From: CAYUAG01 sp964554015
GTDB taxonomy: Bacteria > Zhuqueibacterota > QNDG01 > CAYUAG01
Assembly (NCBI GenBank): GCA_964554015.1
Contig: CAZKMO010000002.1
Span: forward strand, 1 to 64,000
DNA length: 64,000 bases
Direction of reading: 5' to 3'
Shown: one piece after another, positions 9,111 to 17,448 of the stretch
Layout: every line of letters begins with the position of its first letter
Position numbering within the stretch: position 1 is the stretch's first letter
The notes under the pieces: model-generated
Databases searched by the model: none
The model's input: the letters and a program-made list of their open reading frames with translations, nothing else
Told to the model about the DNA's origin: nothing
Translations under genes and position numbers: made by a program

Positions 9111-9165
9111 TTAGCAACTAACAAAACGTACTATTTTATATTTTTTTTAATTTGTTCGTTGCTAA
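9111..9165. repeat. Inverted repeat upstream of DUF5674 operon
   Basis: Arms TTAGCAACTAACAAA (9111-9125) and TTTGTTCGTTGCTAA (9151-9165) pair over 15 bp with one mismatch, separated by 25 bp of A/T. It could be an operator, an RNA stem-loop in the leader, or a remnant of an element end. Confidence 0.6.
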
Positions 9166-9198
9166 TAATATTTTTTTAATACCTCAACTTTAAAATTC

Positions 9199-9570
9199 CA
9201 AAATTCAAATCCCAAATAACAAATAAATCACCATATGCAAACCACCATGACCAAAACAGTAACCGACTGACTGTTTGAAATTTTGTATTTGGTATTTGGA
9301 AATTATTTGATATTTGGATATTATGATTTGTTATTTAATTCTCCTTAAAATACCCTCTCTTTTATCTCTCCCTCCAGGGAGAGAAAGCTTGATTTAAAAG
9401 CCCTGAAGGGAAGCTAAACTGCGGTCGAAACACAATTCCTAATTCAAAATTCTTAATCCATAATTCTTAATTCCCTTCTCCCCTCTCCTTTTCTCCATTC
9501 TCCTTTTTTCTTTAACCTCAACCTGTTTTATCTTTTATCTTTTGTCTTTTGGATTTTATCTTTTGGATTT
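9199..9570. repeat. Composite intergenic repeat, copy B
   Basis: Second copy of the block seen at 5037-5365, again immediately beyond the stop of a leftward gene. Bases 9352-9438 equal 5185-5271 over 87 bp; the 9-bp-stem hairpin is at 9365-9384. Between the core and the gene end are A/T- and CTTCTCC-rich stretches and several TCTTTTATCTTTTG-like direct repeats. Confidence 0.8.
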
Positions 9571-9573
9571 TCT

Positions 9574-11442
9574 TTAATGTATGATTCCCTTATCCTTAAG
9601 ATAACTAATAATCTTTTCCGCAGACTGCTGGATATCCAGCTTATCCGTTTCTATAACTATCTCCGGATTTTCGGGCTCCTCATAGGGAGCGGAAATGCCC
9701 GTGAATTCCTTGATCTCACCCTTACGGGCTTTTTTATACAATCCTTTGGGATCCCGTTTCTCACAGACATCCAGGGGGGCTTTGACAAAAATCTCTATGA
9801 ACTCACCTTCCTTGTTCAAACTCCGGGCCCGATCCCGGTCCTTGATATAGGGAGAGATGAATGAGGTTATGGCTACCATTCCGGCATCAGCAAAAAGATG
9901 GGCTACTTCACCGATGCGGCGTATATTTTCTTCCCTGTCTTCCGGAGAAAATCCCAGATCTCCGTTGAGTCCGTGGCGTATGTTATCCCCGTCCAGAATA
10001 TAGACCTGAACTCCCCGGGCAAAAAGCTTTTCCTGCAATTTGGAAGCAACAGTGGACTTGCCGCACCCGGAAAGGCCGGTCAGCCAGATGACCACTCCCT
10101 GGTGATTATTTCTTTTTTCCCTGTCCTGTTTGACAATCCCGGTATCATGCCAGGTGACATTTGAGCTTTTCTTCTTTCCCAGGGAGCCATTGGCATAAAA
10201 CTCTCTTAAAATATCCGCAACCGGTTTGCGCATTATACGTTCATCCACCTCCTCCCCTTTCTGTAATTTTCTTCTCACTTCTTTTCCGGAGATGAATACG
10301 GTATGATATCCCTTCGGTTCGAATTCCTCTAACAATCCCACCCGTTTTATTTCGTCAAAGTAAGCAGCAAAGCCAACTTTAATCGGCTGGATTAAAAGCT
10401 CTCCTTTAAGGGTATCAAATTTTTCATGGGCATCAAAATCACCCCAAATGGGGGTGCCGTCATCATAAGGAGCATCAGCATGTTTGCGGCCGATAACAAT
10501 ATTGGTAAATCCGTAATTTTGTCGGTATATGGAATGCATAACCGCTTCCTTGGGACCGGCATAAAACATTTTCATATCCAGGCCGATGAGAATCAGATTA
10601 TCGTCGAAATTCCACTTCTGGGAATTCCAAAGTTCTTCATCCCGGTCTCCCTGGCCAAACTCCCTTGATTCCAGAAGTGCTTCATAGGTATGCATACGTA
10701 CGTCTGCAGGTACATCATCGGATTTTGTCGCTCCCACCAGTGGATTTAATACCGCTCCGGTAAAATGACCTTGACGGGTGAGTTCTTCCGTGGCATAAAG
10801 AAGGGCATATTCATGGGCCCTATGCAGTGCATTCCTGGTCTGAAAAGCAGTGATTTTATCCCATCCCCTTCTCTGGAAAAGAGCCCGGGTTTCCCAGGGA
10901 GTCAGCATGTAGCGCCCGAAATGAGCATCCAGGGATTGCGGAAAGGCCCAAATTTTACCTCCTATCAAATAATCCCGGGGATCATCACCGAAAATTCGAG
11001 CTCCGGGATGATCATTTCTCTCAGTTCCATATACTGATCTATTATATTTATTTTTATCAAAAGGAAATACATCAGAAATTTCCATTATTCCGATTATATT
11101 TCCCTTAGTATCTTTAACTTTTATCACATCCCCTTTTTTGAAATTCTCCGCTTCCTGCTTAGCAATAGGAAAAGATATAGGTATGGTCCAGGCATATTTT
11201 TTACCCTCTCGAATAATGATTTCCTCCTCTAACACCTGATTAAATTCATCTTCATTCATGGGTCCCTGTAAGGGAGAAAGAGCGCCATCTGCAATACGAT
11301 AGAACACGGATAAATCCGCATCACTGATAGTGTATTCTTTACTACCGCAACTGGTAAGAACTGCCTCTCGTTCCACTTCCGGAATAATCCTGTTAACCAA
11401 TATTCCTCCTCCGTGAGCAGGTAAAACTGTATTATTTTCCAT
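9574..11442 (-). CDS. Bifunctional sulfate adenylyltransferase / adenylylsulfate kinase
   Basis: Makes APS from ATP and sulfate, then phosphorylates it to PAPS; cytoplasmic. Residues 1-440 are an ATP sulfurylase with QTRNALHRAHE (201-211; the HxxH pair is H207 and H210), NPLVGATK and a C-terminal region with FISGKEVRRKL and RKPVADIL. Residues 449-622 are an APS kinase with P-loop GLSGCGKST (456-464), LDGDNIRHGLN and FISPY. The 622-residue length fits this Sat-CysC fusion class. ATG at 11442 has a perfect AAGGAGGT (11455-11448). It follows the DUF2061-APS kinase gene by 14 bp, so the operon carries two APS kinase domains. PAPS would feed sulfotransferases or reductive assimilation; no reductase is in the window. 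Confidence 0.95.
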   Translation of the reverse strand: MENNTVLPAHGGGILVNRIIPEVEREAVLTSCGSKEYTISDADLSVFYRIADGALSPLQGPMNEDEFNQVLEEEIIIREGKKYAWTIPISFPIAKQEAENFKKGDVIKVKDTKGNIIGIMEISDVFPFDKNKYNRSVYGTERNDHPGARIFGDDPRDYLIGGKIWAFPQSLDAHFGRYMLTPWETRALFQRRGWDKITAFQTRNALHRAHEYALLYATEELTRQGHFTGAVLNPLVGATKSDDVPADVRMHTYEALLESREFGQGDRDEELWNSQKWNFDDNLILIGLDMKMFYAGPKEAVMHSIYRQNYGFTNIVIGRKHADAPYDDGTPIWGDFDAHEKFDTLKGELLIQPIKVGFAAYFDEIKRVGLLEEFEPKGYHTVFISGKEVRRKLQKGEEVDERIMRKPVADILREFYANGSLGKKKSSNVTWHDTGIVKQDREKRNNHQGVVIWLTGLSGCGKSTVASKLQEKLFARGVQVYILDGDNIRHGLNGDLGFSPEDREENIRRIGEVAHLFADAGMVAITSFISPYIKDRDRARSLNKEGEFIEIFVKAPLDVCEKRDPKGLYKKARKGEIKEFTGISAPYEEPENPEIVIETDKLDIQQSAEKIISYLKDKGIIH

Positions 11443-11456
11443 TAACTACCTCCTTA

Positions 11457-12176
11457 TCAGATATATTTTTTCAATCTTTTTAATACTTTATCTGTTGCTT
11501 CTACAATAGTTGTTTTTGCTGTATCTATGATTAATTCTGGAGCTTCCGGTTCCTGGTAGGTAATATCAAAGCCAGGTAAATTTTTAATTTTTCCTGCCCG
11601 GGCTTTGGCATACAATCCCCGGGATTCTCTTTTTTCGCAAATCTCCAAAGGAGCTGAAAGGTATACTTCAATAAAATTATTACACAATTCTTTAACAAAA
11701 TTTCTGGACTCCCTATAGGGGGAAACAAAAGAGGCAACCACAAAAACTCCTTTTTTCTCCATTCTGCTGGCTAAGTACCCCACCCTTTTAATATGTTGAT
11801 CCACCTCCTCTTTGCTGAATCCGGTTTCCGGAAAAATATGCCTGACATTGCCGCCATCCAGATGATCAACTTTTAGTCCCTTTTCCTCCAGTTTCCTGGC
11901 CAGGGTGGAGGCAATAACTGTTTTACCCGATCCCGGCAGTCCGGTAAACCAGACTACAAAGGGTTCGATCTCTTTCTTTCCAAATCGGATTCTATACCAC
12001 ACCCTCTCGTGTATAAAATATATTATAATTTTCAACACCACTTCTATCCCCCCGATTTCTACTGCCATATCTATCTTCCCGGTAAAAATATATACCAGAG
12101 AAACAGTAGTAAGTGTGGCCAGAAATCTCCAGGTTATGGACTTTAAAACCGAACGTGTCTTGGTTTCTTTAATCAT
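11457..12176 (-). CDS. DUF2061 membrane domain fused to APS kinase-like domain
   Basis: Residues 1-65 match DUF2061: a KSITWRFLAT start, two short membrane segments, then IGGIEVVLKI and FIHERVWYRI. Residues 70-239 are an APS kinase with P-loop GLPGSGKT (79-86), FVVASFVSPY and a C-terminal EPEAPELIIDT. The usual DGDN motif reads DGGN (107-110) and the following RHGLN becomes RHIFPE, so the acidic residue of the active site is lost; activity is uncertain. DUF2061 proteins commonly accompany sulfate-assimilation genes, but a fusion would tether the kinase to the inner membrane. It lies 8 bp after cysQ and 14 bp before the Sat-CysC gene, in one transcript. Confidence 0.88.
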   Translation of the reverse strand: MIKETKTRSVLKSITWRFLATLTTVSLVYIFTGKIDMAVEIGGIEVVLKIIIYFIHERVWYRIRFGKKEIEPFVVWFTGLPGSGKTVIASTLARKLEEKGLKVDHLDGGNVRHIFPETGFSKEEVDQHIKRVGYLASRMEKKGVFVVASFVSPYRESRNFVKELCNNFIEVYLSAPLEICEKRESRGLYAKARAGKIKNLPGFDITYQEPEAPELIIDTAKTTIVEATDKVLKRLKKYI

Positions 12177-12184
12177 ACAATTTA

Positions 12185-12952
12185 TTATTCTTTTTCCAAA
12201 TTTACTGCCGTAACATAAAATGAACTGTTACGTAAATTCTTTTTATTATACTGTAGCCCTTTAACCTCGGCCCCTGCATCTTGAGCTATAGCATGACCGG
12301 CTGCCGTATCCCACTCCATGGTTGGACCATGCCGATAATAGAGATGTGCCTTTCCTTCTGCTACCATACAAAATTTCAGAGAACTTCCCTTGACCAGGGT
12401 ATCGGTAACCTTATGAGCGGAAAAAAATGATTCTTCCTCCCGGGAGGTATGAGATCTGCTTCTCACGGCTATCAATCCCTTCCCTGTTTCCTGATTAATC
12501 TTTAATATTTGCCTTCTTCCCTCCCTATTCTGTTTGTAAGTGGTATGATTCTGAGTGTAGTATAAAACATCAGGTACAGGAGCATAAATGACACCCAATA
12601 CAGGCTGATTATTTTCCAAATAAGCAATATTGACCGTGAATTCACCATTTCTGCTTATAAACTCTTTGGTTCCATCCAGAGGATCAACCAGAAAAAAACT
12701 GGGCCAGCTTCGTCTGGTCTCATAGTCAATTTCCTCTCCTTCTTCAGAAAGAACGGGAATATCAGGATAGTTTTCTCTTAATTGATTGACAATTATGGTA
12801 TGCGATGCCCGGTCAGCCCGGGTTAGGGGTGAATCATCTGTTTTTCGCTCAGTCATAAAATCTCCAGATTCATATATTTCCATTATCTTTCGCCCTGCCT
12901 CTAGAGCAAAATCACATAATCTGAATACATCAACATATCTCTTTTTACTCAT
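12185..12952 (-). CDS. cysQ: 3'(2'),5'-bisphosphate nucleotidase CysQ
   Basis: Lithium-sensitive, Mg-dependent phosphatase of the inositol monophosphatase fold that turns PAP into AMP, removing the by-product of PAPS use. Motifs: PVLSEEGEE (metal-binding Glu), LVDPLDGTKEF near residue 90 (DPxDGT), NIAYLENNQPVLGVIYAPV, and the C-terminal EWDTAAGHAIAQDAGAEV (WDxAAG). Length 255 is normal. It heads the operon with the two APS kinase-bearing genes. ATG at 12952 has GGGGAG 12 nt upstream, a little far. Since PAP is released by both sulfotransferases and PAPS reductase, it fits PAPS use without telling which. Confidence 0.93.
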   Translation of the reverse strand: MSKKRYVDVFRLCDFALEAGRKIMEIYESGDFMTERKTDDSPLTRADRASHTIIVNQLRENYPDIPVLSEEGEEIDYETRRSWPSFFLVDPLDGTKEFISRNGEFTVNIAYLENNQPVLGVIYAPVPDVLYYTQNHTTYKQNREGRRQILKINQETGKGLIAVRSRSHTSREEESFFSAHKVTDTLVKGSSLKFCMVAEGKAHLYYRHGPTMEWDTAAGHAIAQDAGAEVKGLQYNKKNLRNSSFYVTAVNLEKE

Positions 12953-13243
12953 AGATTAATAGTACTCCCCTATTATTCATTAGTTAACCTTTTTATTGGG
13001 ATCTATCTATACCTCCGGTAAGTAAGTCCCATTTTACCTTGAACTTAAACTATATATTACTATATGTTTATATCCTTAAGGCTGTTCCCAAAATCATTAT
13101 ATTATCAGTGTCTGTCAACTAGAAATTTTACCTTACTGCCACAACAATATGCCTCAGCCTTATCCTGGGTAATACTTTGGGTAAATAATTATCCCCTTTT
13201 TTTAACAGCCTCAATTATCTATGCAATGTATAATATGTTTATT
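12953..13243. other. Intergenic region upstream of cysQ operon
   Basis: 291 bp without a supported gene. Read leftwards it contains TTGACA and a TATAAT 11 bp later, too close to form one promoter, though either may pair with a weaker partner; the cysQ promoter probably lies here. A short frame at 12980-12945 (MNNRGVLLIYE) ends across the cysQ start and has AAGG upstream; I cannot say if it is translated. Confidence 0.4.
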
Positions 13244-13747
13244 TTACCCAATCTTACACACATCATGCACATCCACATTAAAATACACTCCCTGATTAAT
13301 CGAATCTAAAAAAACGATCATCCTGTTTTTGTTTCTCAACTCAGTCAGTATCCCTTCAATACCTGCCAGTTGTCCCCGGCAAATTTTTACTCTGCAGCCA
13401 ACCGGAATAGAAAAGCAAGGTTCAGCATCTGGAAATTCAGAAAGAATACTTTTAATATATTCAATCTCTCTTTCTTTGACTATGGCAGGTTTTCCTCCAA
13501 AGGTAATAATTCTTACTGCACCCGGACTTTGTATGGCCTCCAATCTCCCCAGGGTATCGGAATAAATAAAAACATAACAGTTGAAAAGAGGCTCGGTAAT
13601 CCATTTCTTGCGATCACTCCACTTTCGTAAAATTTTTCTCATAGGCAGATAGGTTTCAATACCCTTTTGCACCAATTGAGACTCTACTCTCTTTTCATGC
13701 CTGTATCTGGTATAGAGAGCATACCATTTTTTTCCCATTTCTTTCAT
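13244..13747 (-). CDS. NusG/RfaH/UpxY-family transcription antiterminator
   Basis: Binds elongating RNA polymerase and lets it read through long operons; UpxY members control capsule loci. 167 residues: an N-terminal NGN domain starting KKWYALYTRYRHEKRVESQL, with PLFNCYVFIY and SPGAVRIITFGGKPAIV, then a C-terminal KOW domain (about 112-165) with GCRVKICRGQLAGIEGILTE. It is shorter than housekeeping NusG and lies at the end of the Wzc-UbiA-transporter run, so it is the specialised type. ATG at 13747 is used; a second ATG at 13738 (MGKKWYALYT) is equally possible. No ops-like element was recognised. Confidence 0.88.
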   Translation of the reverse strand: MKEMGKKWYALYTRYRHEKRVESQLVQKGIETYLPMRKILRKWSDRKKWITEPLFNCYVFIYSDTLGRLEAIQSPGAVRIITFGGKPAIVKEREIEYIKSILSEFPDAEPCFSIPVGCRVKICRGQLAGIEGILTELRNKNRMIVFLDSINQGVYFNVDVHDVCKIG

Positions 13748-13756
13748 AGACCTTAT

Positions 13757-14128
13757 TTATTTTGCCACCATCCAAACTCCGGTGATAATTAATACAAATC
13801 CGAAAATCTGTACAATACTTATGGATTCATGTAAAAATAAATATGACACTGTCACTACAATCACCAGCCCCATACTGACCATAATGGGATAGGCAATACT
13901 CAAATTCAGTTTGGTTAAGATATAACTATAGCTTACAAATGCCATAATAAAGGAAACAATACCGGCAATTAACTGAGGCTGCACCACTGCCTTTTTTGCC
14001 AGTTCCAAAATCCCCTCTGTTTCACCCACTTTGTTCATCCCTACTTTGATCAGGATATTGGCCATGGCGTTAAAAATAATAGCCAAAGCAAGTACAGCAA
14101 TTCGTATTACTATAATTTTATCAATCAC
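13757..14128 (-). CDS. Small DMT/EamA-SMR-type membrane transporter
   Basis: 123 residues with four hydrophobic helices (about 7-27, 48-68, 75-95, 102-121), the size and layout of EmrE/SMR or the half-size EamA proteins that flip lipid-linked sugars (ArnE/ArnF-like). No conserved membrane Glu of EmrE (E14) is seen in helix 1, which argues against multidrug export. Start is GTG at 14128 with AGGAGT upstream. Set between a UbiA-family lipid-phosphate sugar transferase and an antiterminator, it may flip a polyprenyl-phosphate-linked product (inference). Confidence 0.75.
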   Translation of the reverse strand: MIDKIIVIRIAVLALAIIFNAMANILIKVGMNKVGETEGILELAKKAVVQPQLIAGIVSFIMAFVSYSYILTKLNLSIAYPIMVSMGLVIVVTVSYLFLHESISIVQIFGFVLIITGVWMVAK

Positions 14129-14152
14129 AACTACTCCTGTTTATCCTTACTA

Positions 14153-15028
14153 TTATCCCCAGTAAATTATCACTCCCACACTTATCATATAAAGTAACAA
14201 ATCTACTATCATGGATTTATCTTTTAAGAGAATTAACTCCGGGCTGCCACCCAGATTTTTTTTATGGACCAGATATAAATAACGAAAAATTCCATAGAGA
14301 ACAAAAGGGAGAGTAAAGATCAGATTTCGGGTGCCAAACTTTTCTATAGTGACCGGAGCAGTGGTATAAAAAGCATAGGCAATAACTGTAGATGCCGTAA
14401 CTACCGAAACCATCTGGTCTAATAAAATAGTATTATATTCTCCCAATATTTTCCTATGAGAAGCTGCTTTTGCACCCATAATAACAATTTCATGTCTTCT
14501 TTTGCACAATCCCAGAAATAGAGCCAGAAATATAGCACACATTAAAAGCCAGGAGGAAATGGTAACATTTATAATTTCCGCTCCGGCAATGGCCCGTAAA
14601 ACAAATCCCAGGGCTATTACAATGACATCCAGTATCACAATATTTTTGAACCATAAGGTATATCCGATTATTAACAGAAAATAAATCAAAGCCACAAATC
14701 CGAAACTCTTATCCAGCATAAATGAACCCATGAGGGCAAGGCTTGATAATATAATTACACTAACTACTACCAACTTTACTGAGAGGCGTCCGGAAGCCAA
14801 TGGTCTTTTTGATTTTTCCGGATGTTTTTTATCCTGTTCCCTATCTAAAAGATCATTTAAAAGATACAGCGATCCGCTGAGAGCGCAAAAATAAATAAAT
14901 CCGGCCAGGGCTTTAATAAAAAGGGGCAGATGAAATAAATTCTTAGAAAAAATCAATCCGGCAAAGAGAAGCACATTCTTTGTCCACTGCTTGGGTCGTA
15001 AAGACTGTATCAATAATTTTATCATCAT
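14153..15028 (-). CDS. UbiA-family prenyltransferase, decaprenyl-phosphate phosphoribosyltransferase-like
   Basis: Integral membrane enzyme, 291 residues, about nine membrane helices. N-terminal LRPKQWTKNVLLFAG and the Mg/diphosphate motif N58-D59-xx-D62-xxx-D66 inside YLLNDLLDREQDKKHP, followed by KRPLASG and later LRAIAGAE and GLCKRRHE, match the DPPR synthase branch. That branch moves phosphoribose from PRPP to a polyprenyl phosphate, best known from mycobacterial arabinan synthesis. Its start overlaps the Wzc stop by 4 nt (ATGA), so the two are translationally coupled, which ties it to polysaccharide export. A different acceptor or donor cannot be excluded. Confidence 0.88.
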   Translation of the reverse strand: MMIKLLIQSLRPKQWTKNVLLFAGLIFSKNLFHLPLFIKALAGFIYFCALSGSLYLLNDLLDREQDKKHPEKSKRPLASGRLSVKLVVVSVIILSSLALMGSFMLDKSFGFVALIYFLLIIGYTLWFKNIVILDVIVIALGFVLRAIAGAEIINVTISSWLLMCAIFLALFLGLCKRRHEIVIMGAKAASHRKILGEYNTILLDQMVSVVTASTVIAYAFYTTAPVTIEKFGTRNLIFTLPFVLYGIFRYLYLVHKKNLGGSPELILLKDKSMIVDLLLYMISVGVIIYWG

Positions 15029-17343
15029 GACACTCGGCTAAATAATCTTTCCTTGAGAGATTTTTTTCTTTTACCTTTCTTGGTGGATTTTCCGTCTCCA
15101 TAATACTGTCGGTAATAGTAATAATAGTATGAGCCAAACATGTCATCCATATGAACTCCATTCAGTAAACTACCGAATACTTTTGCCTTCACATTTTCTA
15201 ATTGCGTATAAGCCCGTTTTAATGCTTCCCTATCAGTCTCTCCTGACTTTACAATTAATACTGCCCCGTCCACCTTGGATGATAGCACCGTAGCATCAGT
15301 AACGGCTATAACCGGCGGGGTATCAAAAAATATCATATTATATTTCCTTTTCATTTCATCGATAAAAGAGGTCATAGCCTGGGAGGATAACAGTTCCGAG
15401 GGATTAGGAGGCAATGGTCCCGAGGGAAGTATATCCAGTCCTTTAATCTCGGTGTTGATAACCACTTCTTCAAATTTCATTTTTTTGGTTAAGAGATTGG
15501 TTAATCCCTTATCCCGAGAAACTCCGAAAAATCGATGAATTATGGGCTTACGTAGATCGGTATCAACCAGTAATATCTTAGAACCCATCTGGGCAAAAGT
15601 TATGGCCACATTAGCAACTGTGGTGGATTTCCCCTCACTGGGGCCAGCACTGGTTAATATCAGGGTTTTCACGGGCTTATCCAAATTAAGAAACTGCAGA
15701 TTGGTTCTCAGGGTTCGGTAGGATTCTGAGACCGGTGATTTGGGTTTAAGATGGGTAATAAGGCGTGATCGCATCCGGATGATATTTTCTTTCTTATGTC
15801 CGTTCTCCTCTGCTTTAATAAAGGGGATTGAACCCAAAACTGGAAAGCCCATATGTTCCAGATCTTCAATTGTTTTTAAACTGTTATCAAAATATTCCCG
15901 GGCAAAGGTCAGTCCAATACCCAATCCCAGACCTAAAAGCACTCCTAAAATAAGGTTCATTTTCTTCTTGGGCTTGATGGGTTCCTTGGGTTGTATGGCG
16001 TTATCAACAATCCGTACTGATCCTATGCGGCTGGCTTCGGCAATTCGGTTTTCTTCATACTTGTTGCGAAGCATGACAAATATATTATTTGCCACCAGCT
16101 GTTCCCGCTGTAATCTGGCCAGTTTCAAACTTTTTTCGGGGAGGCCATTCATCATGCGATCATATTTATCCACAATTTCCAGCAGGGCGGAGGTCTTGGC
16201 ATCCAGGAATCTCCTTTGCGCTTCCAGCTCAAGAATATTGGAAAAAAGAAATTCAGAAATGGCCATAGGATTAAGAGCTGTGCCCCCACTTTTAACGATC
16301 CGCTCTATCTCGGTTTTAATTTTTTCTTTTATTCCCTTTATTCTCATCTCTTTCTGCTCGATCATGGAATACTCGGAAGAGACATCCAGATCCTTAGCCT
16401 GCTGTTCCAAGGCTGCTCTTTCACCTATTAAAACTGCCAGCTGCTTTCTCATTTCTGTAATTTCCGGACTTGATAAGTTGGAAACCTCTTGCAGCATAAC
16501 TTTTTGACTTTCATCCAGCTGACTGCGTAAAAGCTCCAGTCTGTTTACTGTGGCCTCCAGTTCAGTGGCAGACTGTTCATACATAGAGTTAAAATTCGAG
16601 GCTACTTCCACCAATTGTTCCGTCTCCGCACTCAATTCCACAATATTAGCTTGTTCCTTATAGTCTTTTAAGGCCTCTTCCGATGTGGTGAGCCGGGTTT
16701 TGACTTCGTCCAGCTTTTTTTCCAAAAATTTCCGTACCTTAGTAACCTCATTCGTACTCTCTTCTATATCAAGTTCCTGAAAGGCTTTCACCCATTCATT
16801 GGCCACAAAGGCAGCTTCATAGGGAGTGGGGGCCTGCACACTTAATTCTATCATATCTGTATCCCTTTGAGGAGTAACACTGGTCCCTGTACTCCTGAAT
16901 TTATCCACCAGACCATTAAAATCAGTTCCCTGTTTAAATTTATCCTTACCTTTGAACAGTGAAAGTATCCATTTTTTGGGAGAAAAATTATTCCCGTCTT
17001 TATAATTACCCAGATAGGAAAGTGAATCTGCAAAAGGCGAATCCTGCAGTTGTTTAATCACATTTTCAGCCAGGGTACGGCTTTCCAGAATTTCTTTCTG
17101 GTTGTTAATCATGGTTTCTTGTTTGATGAAACTGGTAACTTCAAACACCTGCTGCTGTACATTACTTTGTTCTCTTATCATTACCAGTGCTTTAGCTTCA
17201 TAGATAGGTTGGGCAGTAAAGGTAAAATAAACGGTGATTGCCAAAACAATAATAAAGGAAACCGCTATGATCCACCTCCCCCGGTAAAGTATCCTAATAT
17301 AATCTTTTATGGATACTTGTTCTTCGTTTATATCCTGCTGCAT
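15025..17343 (-). CDS. Polysaccharide co-polymerase / bacterial tyrosine kinase (Wzc-type)
   Basis: Inner-membrane protein of 772 residues controlling chain length and export of an exopolysaccharide. Order: N-terminal cytoplasmic stub, helix near 30-50, Wzz domain (about 15-110), long periplasmic coiled coil (about 190-420), GNVR-like region with PKEPIKPKKK before the second helix (about 455-475), then a cytoplasmic BY-kinase. Kinase motifs: Walker A TSAGPSEGKSTT near 565, Walker A' LLVDTDLRKP, and Walker B IFFDTPP. The C-terminus has a tyrosine cluster (GSYYYYYYRQYYGDG near 738-752) for autophosphorylation, then a basic tail. It is followed with overlap by the UbiA-family gene and preceded by lolA. 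Confidence 0.95.
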   Translation of the reverse strand: MQQDINEEQVSIKDYIRILYRGRWIIAVSFIIVLAITVYFTFTAQPIYEAKALVMIREQSNVQQQVFEVTSFIKQETMINNQKEILESRTLAENVIKQLQDSPFADSLSYLGNYKDGNNFSPKKWILSLFKGKDKFKQGTDFNGLVDKFRSTGTSVTPQRDTDMIELSVQAPTPYEAAFVANEWVKAFQELDIEESTNEVTKVRKFLEKKLDEVKTRLTTSEEALKDYKEQANIVELSAETEQLVEVASNFNSMYEQSATELEATVNRLELLRSQLDESQKVMLQEVSNLSSPEITEMRKQLAVLIGERAALEQQAKDLDVSSEYSMIEQKEMRIKGIKEKIKTEIERIVKSGGTALNPMAISEFLFSNILELEAQRRFLDAKTSALLEIVDKYDRMMNGLPEKSLKLARLQREQLVANNIFVMLRNKYEENRIAEASRIGSVRIVDNAIQPKEPIKPKKKMNLILGVLLGLGLGIGLTFAREYFDNSLKTIEDLEHMGFPVLGSIPFIKAEENGHKKENIIRMRSRLITHLKPKSPVSESYRTLRTNLQFLNLDKPVKTLILTSAGPSEGKSTTVANVAITFAQMGSKILLVDTDLRKPIIHRFFGVSRDKGLTNLLTKKMKFEEVVINTEIKGLDILPSGPLPPNPSELLSSQAMTSFIDEMKRKYNMIFFDTPPVIAVTDATVLSSKVDGAVLIVKSGETDREALKRAYTQLENVKAKVFGSLLNGVHMDDMFGSYYYYYYRQYYGDGKSTKKGKRKKSLKERLFSRVS

Positions 17344-17448
17344 AATATCATCCCTTTCTTTTTATTATCAAGGGAATAAAAAACCACCCTGTTATATACT
17401 TTTATTATTTTTTCTCAACTTCCCCCTCATTCTTCCCCTATCTTTCTC

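Noticed and set aside
13064..13309. 81-residue plus-strand frame
   Set aside because: Runs into the antiterminator gene in antisense and has no start signal.
15740..16507. 255-residue open frame opposite the Wzc gene
   Set aside because: Antisense to a well-conserved gene, serine- and arginine-rich without domain or ribosome binding site.
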